Assembly: GCA_030248295.1 (NCBI GenBank) | Contig: JASANH010000124.1 | Location: 1 to 64,000 of the forward strand | From: Mesodorylaimus sp. YZB2_4 | Lineage: Eukaryota > Nematoda > Enoplea > Dorylaimida > Dorylaimidae | Length of the DNA: 64,000 bases | Direction of reading: 5' to 3' | Shown here: in pieces, positions 33,122 through 44,422 of the stretch | Position numbering within the stretch: position 1 is the first letter of the stretch | How the letters are laid out: each line of letters opens with the position of its first letter | The notes under the pieces: generated by a model | What the model was told of the DNA's origin: nothing | The model's database searches: none | The model's input: the letters and a program-made list of their open reading frames with translations, nothing else | Translations under genes and position numbers: made by a program

Positions 33122-35004
33122 AGCATAGTGAGCAAAGTTTTTGGTTTTTGTGCATTTAGCGATGAGGAAGGTTGAAGAAATGAAAGTCCGGGGGGCGCTA
33201 AAAGACCGGGGCGCCATGCACGGGAGCTGTCTGACATTGTTTGAGCATTACACTTCTTGAGCGAGTTTTCATAGCTTTACACTAACAAAAGTAAATATCG
33301 CTTGACTCTCAGGAAACTCATTCATTGTCAGACATTGTCTGATTGAGAGGCGTACCTTTATCATTTTTTTCGTCCTCCATATTCGGCTTCGATAAATGGC
33401 TGACACCTCGATGAGTCGTCGACTAATAGCTGAAACAAGTGATATATGAAGCGCTGGAGACAGGCTGATACACAGGTGGAAGACCACCAGCAGCAGTTTC
33501 CCCACCACACCATCTACCTAGCAAAGGGTGTAGGGGCTTAGTGAGCAGGAGAGCCACGAGGCGCGGCCAGGCTTTCGCTACCAATCCGCCTAATAGGGTA
33601 AATCGACAACAACTCGAATGAAGCCAGGCAATCTTGACTGCTTCGACTCTGCGCATGGAATAGTGTTGAGGCACTCGTTAGGCTTTCATAAGTAGGCTGG
33701 AGTAGATATAGCTAGTTTGTGCTGGATGGCTGGAAGAAGAGACATAAAAGGAAGTCATCGCCTCTCCGGACGTTATTGCTTGGCTCATTCCTCGTGCCCA
33801 TATGTGCTACAAGCCAAAGCATAAGCTTATGGTAGGTCGGTGTTGGCCCCAGCATATCGACCCCACTAATACCATTTATAGCAGCTGGCCGCCCACTGTT
33901 GGCTGACTCACGGCTGCCTAATCATAACCCGGAACCGAGTCGATCATAATGAGCAACTGCCGTGATGCATGACACAACTTGCGCATGCGAGCCAGCCACT
34001 CTAGATGATCTATGAGCGAGCGACCCGGACCCCACATAAGACCCCATACCCAGACCCAACATTCTTTCGCCATATAGGGAATGCCAGAGATTTTATCGAA
34101 TCTCTGTTCGAGGCTTAGGCAAAAAGGATAGAAGGGTGATGGCTGTGCATAAACTCTACACAGGCAATATAAGACCATTACTAGCCCTTTAGGCCCCTTC
34201 CATCGGCTCGCTCAAAACTACGACCAGCAAAACTGCAAACACGGCTCTGCCTCTTCTGCTTGTGCTGATCGTTGTCGGCATATACGTCACGCTTGCCTCA
34301 AGGCTTGGCCACTCCTACGCCAACACCCCGGAGACTAATAAGCTCGGTTGGATAAAATGGAAGCGACGAGAGTGCTGGCGCCCTGGAGGAAAGGAGGCAG
34401 ATAAAATGGGCCTAAGCAGCAAAAAACATCCTCCCATTATCACGTGATGACCAATGAGCGAAGGCAGTGGCCCAGTCGTCAAGCAGTCCGTATGGGACAT
34501 CAAGCAAGGAGAAGTCGAGTCGGCCTGTGCTGCTTCTGACTCGAGTGGTCACTTACTGAGGTAACCCACGCTGGCCAGCAGGCAGCGTTCATCTATGGGC
34601 ACAAGTGCAACTCAACTCGTCGAGCTGATGTTTCACCAGTCTTTGACCACTCATAGTAAGCTCAAGTAACTACCCTCTCGAAAGCGTGTTAGAACACGCT
34701 CACTTTACCCCAGGGGAACATCAGCACTACAGGTTCAGTTCCACTTGCACCAGCTACACTGAAGACGTTGCAGTTCTTTGCTGACACTCCAAGTACACAT
34801 TTATTTTCTGCCAAACGTCATCCCTATTTTATGGTCAATTTGTCTGCCACTTTTGTCACTACTGTAAAACATACGAATACATATACTTGACGCATGGCGT
34901 AACTGGCAGCATATTCCTTCCCAATATGCACAAATAATTTGAAAAATCATTTGTAAAAAAACTTCACAAAAGCTAGGCTAAAAAACCAATGTAAAACCAC
35001 CAAA
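33122..35004. other. Intergenic region, no gene recognised
   Basis: Short open frames occur on both strands (for example 33918-34178 on the minus strand) without motif or splice support. Nothing else is identified. Confidence 0.4.
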
Positions 35005-35124
35005 TAAATGTGATCCTGAACACAGGACAGAACTTGCCCTACTCCATTCACGCTTAACTACAAGAGCGGATTATTGGGCTCGGCTAATCAATTCCATAAA
35101 GCACTCATATTTTACTTTCGCATC

Positions 35125-38100
35125 CTACTCATTTTCCACCTTGATCATACCCTCAACTGATCTACCTCCGTTCACTGAGTCATTTCCATATTCGAGATCT
35201 CCCAAATCATTCTCCCCACTCACCACTTCTTCGTCCGACCCCTCTCCAATGACAGTCTCGTGTTCCAATGGTATATCCTCATCCAAAAATGCTACACCAT
35301 TTTTAAGCAATCCGCCATCGTCATCGATTCGTTCAACAATAACGTTCCTTCCTTCCTGAACCCTAAAATGGTCTTTTCTCAATCCGCCCACCGCGCCAGC
35401 CAACAATCGTGTTCGAGTATTGGCCGACAATCGACTGCCAACAGCCAGTGGACGTGGACGAGATGGCGGACTGAAGGCGACGGGTCTTGTCCGAACGGCA
35501 TCATCTTTCCATTGCATCCTAGCATGCCCACCTTTGAATAATAAGGCGCTCACTGTTTTCTTAGCGGCCGAACAAATGACGACGGACGACGATGAAACAT
35601 TGGAAGGCAAACGTGGCGAGACAATTATCGGCCTCACCTCTGATCGTGGCGCGGGTGGGTGCAGTCGCCTTCGCACGGTTGATGAAGAGGCTGCTGGAGG
35701 CGTTGATAAAGATCCAACAGGTTGCATTCCTGCTTGGTGCATTTCTGGTGCTGGCCGCCCTGGTGATACAGTCGACGACGAAGAGGAAGGCTCAGTCGGA
35801 CGCAGCGTCAAACCAGCCGCGGCCGCCGCCGTTTTAAACCGTTCCGCTGCTCCAGGGGGTTCTTCGGGGAAAACAATGTTCGGATTCAGTCGACGCGCTT
35901 TTTGACGCCGATTACAAAACCATACGCGTATTACCTGCAAAAATGAAGAGCGTGGTGCACAAAAACCCTTCTGTGTTCGCTGAACCCTCCTGATCTAGCC
36001 CAATCTAGAAACCAAATTGACGCATTTCGTGTAAGAATGTGAGAAAGTGTAAATTAGTTTCAGATAGGATCTCATTGAGCGAAAATGTGAGGAGCAACAC
36101 CATACTGTGCCAACTAAGAATTAGCAGGCTCACGAATTAAGCATGGGCATGGGGAAAGGGTTTGGGGGTAACCCTTTGGGTCAAGGATCCTCCCGCACCT
36201 GTTTTACTCACCACTTTACCCCCTGGGCCCTACCACTGGAGTCTGATGAAAAAGCACGTTTATTCCTAGCCCTAAGACGAAGACCCCATAGTACCTGGAC
36301 CTTGCCCCTCCTTGTCATGAATTAATGCATCAGACGGCTTGATGTGGCGGCTCCTCTTGAACGGCTACTGCCCCTTGAAAGTCAAGAATCTCCTCCCAGT
36401 TCCCACCTCTTTCTCCATGTCCAAAGTGTTAGCCAGCTCCAACATTGTTTCAACCGATGGGCGCGGATTGGTCATGAAAACTTCCTCAAGAACTTGTCGT
36501 AAATTTCCCTCGATACTCGTACGTTTCTTACGTCTTTTCAATACGCTAGCGCACGATTCGTCCGCCGGCGGTATGGCTGATTGAGTTCTAAGCATCTATA
36601 AACAAAATTCAATTAAAAAGCGGGTTTTGACACCAAAATAATTAGTTTGACAGCAAAGGTCAGTTGAGCGGAGAGCAGCTGAAACCTCATGTCTAATAAA
36701 ACAATACCTGCCAATGCAATAATTATCTGTCTACCTTTTTGTGCGCACGCGGCCCCCCCCCCCCCCCCCGGTGGGCTTGGTCAACCAAGAGCTGTCAAAT
36801 ATTTCCTTGGCCATTTTTGCTCCTACCCGCAGTATCTCATGGAAAGCAGGTTTCCCCGTGGAATTAGAAAAAATGAGTAAATTATCGGAAGCAGATGCCG
36901 CGTAAATTAGCCCCTTCAGCATCTGGGCCTTGCCCATTCGTGTACTGTACATACTGTGTCTGCAGCGACCAAAGACAATAAAAATGGCAGATTGTCACCC
37001 TAATTCTCTACGAGCCAGCAATGCACTAATAAGTGAAGATATGATATCCACGCCCATGACATCTCAAACTGGAAACCAGTCAGTCGTCATATATCGTAAC
37101 CCTCCTGGTGCCTATTGGGGCCATGGCGAGTCCCCTGGCTGGAAAACGTCAACCCCTCGGGTTGATGTTTCAGCCGCAGGTATAGGCGCAAGACTTGGCT
37201 GCTCCAGTAAGTTTTAGTCCCGCCGACTTCGGTCGGCAACTTCTCTCCTATGCCTGCCGGGCTTGGTTACACGGTTTTTGTGTGATTGACTTGACAGATT
37301 TATCTCGACTGTATTTATTCCACGAGAAATACCCCGACCACATTTTTCGGGGTCCCAGTCGAGCGCTAAATCTGTCCCTAATCCTAAGAGGCTGCTCAAC
37401 TGTCAGGATCTTAGAAATACAACCTAGGACAGCGAGGTGAAACAACACTCCACCCGACCAACCAGGCACTATGACAACCTATCTTGTCCAGAACATACCT
37501 CGCGACTGAAAGTTCCACTTTCCAGTGCTTTCTCAGCATCGTTCAACCATTTTTCCAACAGTGGTTTCAACTTGCACATATTCTTGAAACTTAGATTCAA
37601 TGCCTCGAATCGAGATACAGTGGTTTGAGAGAAATCGTTGCCGTATAACCGACCCATAGCTAAGCCCACATCGCCTTGAGTAAAGCCTACAGAATGGAAA
37701 GAACATAACGTTACGTCAGGGCCTTACTTTATGGGCTTGTACATTGCCAAGTATTTGTTATGTTTCGCGGTTGGTCAATAAAATGAAGGGCAGACAAAAA
37801 GTTTTCATACCTAATTGAATTCTCTTCTGTTTAAAAAATGAAGCAAACTCTTCCAATTCTTCTAGAAACACGGGTTCCGTAGGCGGTTGATTTTTAGTGC
37901 GTGATTTTCGACGGGGTTGAGCCGGAACGACATCCACGGTCACCATGCTCGTGGCACCATCGTCACCATCATCCAAGTACTCCAAATGTCCTCCCTGATC
38001 ACCGTCATCGTGATCAATATCGCCTTCGTCATCGCTAATATCTTCTTTATCCCCGATGCTCTCGCTGCGGTCACCTTCGCCGTCCACTTCAATGTCTTCA

Positions 38101-38347
38101 TCGTCATCCTCTACGCGATCGTCTTCATCATGCTCGCTGAGTATTTCGTTATGATCCGAATGATTCAAATTGTCGTTACGTTTCAGGGCTAAATTCAAAT
38201 CGATACGTCCGTTTGAATAAGACACCTGAGCAGTCGCCGATGCCGTTGCGGTTGTAGTAATGCCGCTTACGCGGCCACGATTCACTGAGATCATGCGTTC
38301 CGATTCGGTCTGAGCCGCCGTTTTATATCGGTTTAGTGGGTTTGTTT
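35125..38347 (-). CDS. Class II POU homeobox transcription factor (Oct1/nubbin-like)
   Basis: Four in-frame exons are placed: 38347-37811, 37686-37499, 36595-36407 and 35934-35125. The coding 5' end lies further upstream and is not found. The first exon has an acidic stretch ([15 protein letters not shown]) and starts the POU-specific domain ([19 protein letters not shown]). The second continues [20 protein letters not shown] and [20 protein letters not shown], almost identical to animal class II POU factors. The third encodes the homeodomain start ([10 protein letters not shown]...MEKE) and the fourth its recognition helix [18 protein letters not shown], with the POU-typical Cys. The POU-specific half is highly conserved, but the homeodomain middle ([20 protein letters not shown]) is divergent. 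A ~250-residue Ser/Ala/Pro-rich tail follows. It would act in the nucleus on octamer-like sites. Nematode ceh-18 is the likely counterpart, which I infer from class rather than alignment. Confidence 0.85.
36753..36769. repeat. Poly-C tract (17 C)
   Basis: An uninterrupted run of 17 C lies in the intron before the homeodomain exon. Its length is liable to sequencing error. Confidence 0.95.
37096..37270 (+). mobile_element. MITE family 3, copy 2, in POU intron
   Basis: It begins GTAACCCTCCTGGTGCC and ends GCCGGGCTTGGTTAC, with GGGTTGATGTTTCAGCCGCA inside. It sits in the 903-bp intron between the POU-specific and homeodomain exons. Confidence 0.75.
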
Positions 38348-40005
38348 CTGAAAGAGCAAAGAACATTTGTACCAAGAAACATGAGATTATGGGACTGGCT
38401 AAGCAGAGAAGTCAGAAGGTAAACAATAATTTCAACGAAAATTTTACAATACAAAAAGATACCTTCAAAAAAGTACTGAAATAACCCACCAACATTCTTT
38501 CTGAGTCTGACCAGACAATCACTGACTTGTGAGGTCAAATCAGAAAACAGAATTCCTAAGCGTCGTCACGCGAACACAAGCATTTTAGTTAGAGAACGGA
38601 CTTTAACTTACTGAAGGCCTAATAAAATCAATTTAAAGACAACATAAGCATTATACAATCGGTGCTAATTATCCGAGCAGGTCTTTACGAATTCGACAAA
38701 CTCCTAAAACTGATTACACGAAATTTGCATACAAGCAGCTGTCTAGGATAAGCAAATATGTAAATGTTCGGGCGCGATTGAAATAAGCTGCTGCCTGAGC
38801 ATCAGACGGCGCGAATTTCAAGAATGATGTACCGAGTGTCAGAAAAGAGCAGGATTCCTGGATTGAAAAGATATTTTAGCTTCTGCTTGGCACAAAAAGA
38901 ATTGATCACAACTTTTTAACATGTCATGAGTGCCACTGTTCTGCACTGCCGAAGTATCATAAATCCTTGGTTTCCCAGTGTCTACGAGATTGAAAATTCG
39001 ACTTGGAGGCTTATACAGGAGGATTTCAAAGAGCCGAGCTTATATGCTCCCAGTAAGTACAGAAGTACTTATTAGGCAGCCTCGCTGGTATATGTGCCCA
39101 AATAATAAGTACTTTTGCCAGTTATGATAAAAGTGATAAGAAATGTAATCAGAGCACCTAGGCAACGGGAGATGTAAGAGACCTGAGACTTCGTGTCAAA
39201 AACGCGACTATACCAATTGCTTAAACACCAGAGTGGTTGGCGTCTTTTCTGGCTGGGAGACGCCAACTATTCTGTTCGGTGGAATGTTGGTACAGGATGG
39301 AAAATGGGGTCCGCGAAATATGCTGTATCTTAGGACGTATGTATCCATAATTCACGGGACACTTTTCCCTCGGGGGATGTAAAGGTTTACCATAACGCTC
39401 TTTAAGCAACCATACTACACAGAATGGGGTCCTAGCCTAGGCGATCTGTGCGTGTATGCTCGGGCCAGCCATGGAGACGCCATACTCAAGACAGTGACCA
39501 CCGCTGTCGATAGAGCGTGCGTGCGGGTGATGTGGTTTACCCTTCCTTGGCAAAACTTGTGATCATATGCTACAGTGCAGAGGTCCACACTTTAGATGAC
39601 GTTTTTTGATCGATATCTCCCAATTTCGTGCAGCATACCATCCTAGGGTGATCTTGTACTCTATTTTGAGTAGAATACAAGGATCAAAATTTATCGAAAT
39701 CTCTTCCGTCGCGGGGTTCTCTAAGAGCCTCCACGAACTTTCCAACATGGAAATAGGAAGTATATGTACTGTAGACGTCGTTAAAAGCGTAAAGCATCGA
39801 CTGTTTTGTGTAATATTTTATCTCTTCTATGTTCTAGCATGTGCATCAAGCAGTTTCCATTCTATGTTACGAACAGAGTGACGTCCCGCCATCCTGCTCA
39901 AGTATACATAGTGCTTACACAGTATAATGACACTAATGTCATACAAAATATTTACCCCATGTGCGGTATGCGGAGTATAGAAATGGCAGTCACGCAAATA
40001 TTGAT
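38348..40005. other. Region upstream of POU exons, first exon(s) unresolved
   Basis: The POU exon at 38347 starts in phase 1 after a CTCTTTCAG acceptor, so at least one upstream coding exon is needed. I could not single it out. A perfect 10-bp hairpin (GTTGGCGTCT/AGACGCCAAC) lies at 39236-39267. Confidence 0.4.
39555..39740 (-). repeat. Dispersed repeat family 5, inverted fragment
   Basis: AGGTCCACACTTTAGATGACG and GATCGATATCTCC resemble the reverse complement of the 28600-28700 and 43990-44050 portions of the family. Similarity is patchy. Confidence 0.4.
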
Positions 40006-40447
40006 TTACAGCTCGAGTAATTCGATCGTATCACAAACATGATCAAAATAAAAGACACCTTCTTTCGGAAAATGAGCGAATAATTGAGGTTGGGTCAAAC
40101 GCGATTGACTAGTTATGACACAGTGCCCCATGTCTTCCCAATACATAAGCGAGCCACAGGTCATTTCCTCATCCATATCCTCACTTTGAGGGCCCGCGCC
40201 GACTGATCGATTGGATGTGCCATCACGTTTCTTCCTGCTCGTTCCAGCTCTGTTTCGACATCTGTCTTTACACTCATCCAGTGAAATGTTGTGCTCGACG
40301 TACTCTGCGTGGCCGACGAGAAGAAAGTTTTCAAAACGTTGAAAAAAACAGTTTTTAGCAGATGATGTAGATGGTGCTGGTTTGGGGATAAAGTCGTCGC
40401 GGGCCACTTTTTGAGATGTTTCGTCGTCACCTGCAGCAGCATACATT
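40006..40447 (-). CDS. PAN/apple-domain exon
   Basis: After a TTTACACAG acceptor (phase 2) the exon runs to a stop at 40006. It encodes about 146 residues, including a PAN-like arrangement: KNCFFQRFENFLLVG, SLDECKDRCRNRAG, MTCGSLMYWEDMGHCVI and VFYFDHVCD, with Cys spacing as expected for that fold. A low-complexity insert rich in Arg, Ser and Gly (KKRDGTSNRSVGAGPQSED) splits the domain. PAN domains are secreted protein- or sugar-binding modules, and in nematodes they often occur with ZP domains in cuticle and lumen matrix proteins. Upstream exons and a signal peptide were not found. The downstream end may also be spliced (GTTTGTG) rather than terminate here. Confidence 0.6.
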
Positions 40448-40539
40448 CTGTGTAAACAGTACAGTACATTCTACATACAGTGTACTGTATTTAGTAGAGG
40501 TGTGACAGGAAATGGTGTAGAAACACAATTAAAAGCATA

Positions 40540-40570
40540 AGTCCCGGAGCGGGAATCGAACCCGCACTTT
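40540..40570 (-). other. tRNA-like 3' half (B-box fragment)
   Basis: On the minus strand GTGCGGGTTCGATTCCCGC and the following TCCGGGAC give a T-arm and acceptor-stem-like half. No matching 5' half with an A box lies at the right distance, so this is not a functional tRNA. It is probably a SINE remnant. Confidence 0.45.
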
Positions 40571-42171
40571 TTCTATCGCAGGTGCAGTGTACAATTCAGA
40601 AGAACAGGCTGTAAAGAAAGGGCGTATTGCGTGAGGCTCATTGCGCAGGGCAGTTTCGTCAAGACTCTTTCCCATGCAATGCAGGCATATCAGCTTCCAC
40701 TTATTGGTGATTGAAAAGTATAGACACTGTCTGATTAAACCTCGGCTTAGTGATGTATCCACCATCAAGGAATGTACAATCATTAGTCCACAGCCACCTA
40801 ATCTTTTTCGCTTGAAATTCTTTGCAGATCAACTCTCGAAGCAGTTTGGAACTAAGGCGAAACTTTTCAAAACCAACCATATTGAAATAAAAGAAAAGTA
40901 TCATCATCGTCACAGGTACAAGAGCTGACTTTTATTGCGCTTCCGCCAGAAATTCTCGCGAAAAAAGGACGCTAAAAAAGGACAGGTTTCCCAAGCAAAG
41001 TCCGTAAGCCAAGCAGGAATGATTTTAAAATATGTTATTTTATGCTGAGGCCTGCTCATTGCCCTCACTGAGGTGTGGCGAAGAATGCCATTCTTTAGTC
41101 GTGCATTTTTGTGAGAAAGTCTGATGTAATCTCACCAATATGATGCTTTTGTTTTATCTTAAAATTTTGATTTTGATTGGAATTTTGGTAATTTGATTTT
41201 AATGCTTGATGTGGATTTATCCATTTTTAGGGTTAAGTTTAATGCCGTGAAAATTGATACAGAAGCCGGGTTTCTCGATTGATAGCCTCTGCAGATAAAC
41301 TTAATTTTTGCCCTTACATGGTCGAAATAGCTGCTGAAAGCCGATCTTATAACTGTTGCGGTCTCGTCAGAAACACGTTGGAACAAAATGATTTTCTTCA
41401 CATTCTATTGCCTCTGGGCCGCAGAAAGGAGCACATAAATGCCACAGAAGTGTCTGTCGTCAAAAAGCCATGTGCTGACTTCTGAGCTTGCCTTCCTGTC
41501 TCTTGATGCAATGGTTTATTTATCCGTTTGTGCATGTGCAAAATGTGGAGACCAGGTAGTTGTGCACAGTTTTCGTGGCTCATAATTAGGTGCTGAATCG
41601 GATCAGATTCGATCCACGACGGTTCAGGGCTATCTGAGACGCTCTGCTGCTCAACATATGTCACGTGGATTGCATGCTGGTGTGCTCATAGTAACATCTA
41701 TGCTTGAATCGCCATGAGGAGTATGGCTTCTCATTAGCGAAAGTGAAGCTTCATGTTTATGTTCTCAGCACATGGGACTGCTGGTGGCTTGATTATCTAC
41801 CTGGCAGGTAAAAAAACAAAAAATATTGCGTGATCAATTTGTTGCTCCCGTGAGCAAACGAATTCAGACTACTGTACTTATTGATCCCTCACTCATCGAC
41901 CCCTAGTTTAGTGCCCTGTTTTCATGGACAGATTTCGCTACGCGAATAGTTGGAGTAGTAGTCAGTTGGAGTTTCACTTTTATCTCCTCTAAACAACTGG
42001 AATGTGCAAATTATATAAAGACCAAAAGCTGTTCACAGTTTTAGTGGCAATGGAGTGCTTCGAATTGATTTATTATTGAGGATTCCTTTTCCAAATAACC
42101 TTAAAGTCGGCTGACTGGTCAATTTGAAATAGAAATAGAAATAGGTACGGAATCAGTTTCTTGGTTCTGTT
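40571..42171. other. Intergenic region, no gene recognised
   Basis: Minus-strand frames at 40529-40913 and 41159-41401 were examined and show no domain. Nothing else is identified. Confidence 0.35.
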
Positions 42172-42322
42172 CATGTTTTACCACATCGCCAAACTCTTAG
42201 CATCTCGAGGGTGGAGGGACACATTACACACGAAATGATTTACCAGCCCGCGAGTCGAACACTCGCCCATACAGTAACTGCGCACCTGGCGTGAGAGGCA
42301 TACGCCTAACCGTGGCCGGTGG
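42172..42322 (-). mobile_element. tRNA-derived SINE family 2, minus copy
   Basis: On the minus strand CGGCCACGGTTAGGCGTATG (A-box region) is followed by GTGTTCGACTCGCGGGC (B box) and the tail AAATCATTTCGTGTGTAATG to GATGTGGTAAAACATGAAC. The 3' ~85 bases form an inverted repeat with 42592-42692. Confidence 0.65.
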
Positions 42323-42591
42323 GTCAGGAAGACGCCACAACAGGGAATCAAGCAACAGGGGCCCAGCAACAGGGAGTTATGCAGTATACCTGGCATTATT
42401 CCAGGGCTCCAGGGTTTCAGGAATTAAATGTTGTAGTAGTTATAGTGGTGATATGTCACTTTTATAGTACGGTATTGTATTGGGCCCGATTATTGAAATC
42501 GTATACTGCGATTTACTGCTCTACACAGTTTCAGGTTTATCGCTTATCAGCGACTGTCTTTTGCTTCTAATTAATGGCACCATGTGAAATG

Positions 42592-42692
42592 AGGTTCGAC
42601 TCGCGGGCTGGTAAATCATTTCGTGTAAAATGTGTCCCTTCACCCTCGAGGGGGCGTAAGCGTTTGGTGATGTGGTAAAACATTAACGTGAT
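42592..42692 (+). mobile_element. tRNA-derived SINE family 2, 5'-truncated plus copy
   Basis: It starts at the B box (GGTTCGACTCGCGGGCTGG) and continues through the family tail to GATGTGGTAAAACATTAAC. Together with 42172-42322 it makes a head-to-head pair. Confidence 0.65.
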
Positions 42693-43492
42693 TTCAATTG
42701 CACTGGATCATGGACAGCTTGGAACATATTACAAGAAACTTTGTCTGAAATGCCTATTTAGTCTGCTTCAAAAAGCCAATTTTGAAGGGTCTGATCCGAT
42801 CCGATCCAGCTGTGAATGGTGTGGAGCTAATATTACCACTTACACAGAAACAGGAAATAATCCGTTTGATGCTGCCCGTTTTTCCACATCTTGTATAGCG
42901 CATCTGATGGCGACTTCGAATAATGTATGACTGAATTCAGAGACTCTGAACCATTGCCTGCGTTTAAATCGAAGACCACTTTGCCCGTGCACGGAAAACC
43001 GTCGTATCGGCAATGCACGTAACATCGATTGAGGCGCGTCGATGAGGCGGTGCTGCTGCCATAAACTGCAATTTGGGCCTCAGTGCGTAGTGTTGGCTGA
43101 TAACGCGGATTTCGGACACGGACGAATGAGACGCCCGTGTAATGCGGGTAATAGTGTCTGCAATGAGGTCAAGTGTCAGGCCGAAATCATAGGGCCGTGG
43201 AGCCAATGGGAAGTTCCACATAAGTGTGTTTCATTGGAGTCATTGTGATTGGTTAAAGACATGGTGATTGATCACACTTGTGATCGACCGAACGATTTGC
43301 GTCGGAAAGGAGCCCGATCATAGACTAATCTCACTCACGATCAATCAATTTTATTGAGTCTCAGTATTACATTGAATGCAGAACTGTGATTCTGAACACA
43401 CTCGACTGTTGCTTATCGACGACAGCTGCTCATAGCAGAAGTTGTACATTCTCACATCTCTACTACAGAGTACCTTCACTGAGTAGAACACT

Positions 43493-43687
43493 GTAACCCT
43501 CGTGCCTGGCGGGCCGTGGCGAGTGGGAGAGAGTAATCGATACTCTCCCCTGGCTGGAAGACGTCAAGCCCTCGGGTTGATGTTTCAGCCGTAGGTATAG
43601 TCGCAAGACTAACCTGCTCCAGTCGAAGTGTTTGTCCCGCCGACTTCGGTTGGCCGCCTCCCTCCTACGCCTACCAGGCTTGGTTAC
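43493..43687 (+). mobile_element. MITE family 3, copy 3, with target-site duplication
   Basis: The ends GTAACCCTCGTGCCTGGCGGG and CCTACCAGGCTTGGTTAC form terminal inverted repeats, with GGGTTGATGTTTCAGCCG inside. The 6-bp duplication AACACT lies at 43487-43492 and 43688-43693. This is the best-preserved member and defines the element boundaries. Confidence 0.85.
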
Positions 43688-43789
43688 AACACTATACTAC
43701 GTGATCAAGCTTTTCTTATGCAGTCCTAGAAACCTCATGGAGCTCAGGCATTTCCTGATCACCGTGTTTGTAGCATCAAGTCAAACTGT

Positions 43790-44060
43790 ACGATGCCTGT
43801 GCCAGAAGATACTTCTTGCCGTTCTACAAAAATACAGTATTTTACGTCATAAACTAAGTCCGGGAGGGTTTTTTCAACGCCATATTAGAATCGCATGCTG
43901 GAATTTGATAATTTCTGACCCCAATATGCGAGACACGCTGCCCAGAACCCCTCGATGGAACCTCGGGAATGTAATGGGTTTGGCAGATATCGATCAAAAA
44001 GTCGTCTTAAGTGTGGGCCATATATTGCATTATAGAATATGGGTCCATAAACTCGACCAG
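43790..44060 (+). repeat. Dispersed repeat family 5, copy 3
   Basis: It shares GTATTTTACGTCATAAACTAA, GGGAGGGTTTTT, GATAATTTCTGACCCCAATA and GCCCAGAACCCCTCGAT with the other copies. Confidence 0.55.
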
Positions 44061-44422
44061 GGAAGGGTGCCTAGCGGTGCTGTATGTTTCAATATGCGCA
44101 AGCACAGTTGAAAATTTGATATTGAAACACCTGTGATGCTTGTCCTGAAGGACGATCTTGGGTTTTATGGCTGTCACTGTCACTGATCAATCTAATTATT
44201 TATGATCCCTGATTTATGATTAGGATTATTAAAAAATGCTTTCTCGTGACGACTATACTGTGCCCACAATTACGAGTACAGTAGAGGTCCCTTCTTCCAG
44301 TGGCTGTAACCAAGACAAACTGGCACTTAATGAGCAGTCCCCCCACCCCTTCGTGTAACTTTATTGTGAATAAATCATTCTTTGTAGGCCGTAGAAATTT
44401 ATAAAATGACCTGAACTCACGA

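Noticed and set aside
35141..35905. Plus-strand frames opposite the last POU exon
   Set aside because: These are shadows of the POU coding exon, whose homeodomain residues are unmistakable.
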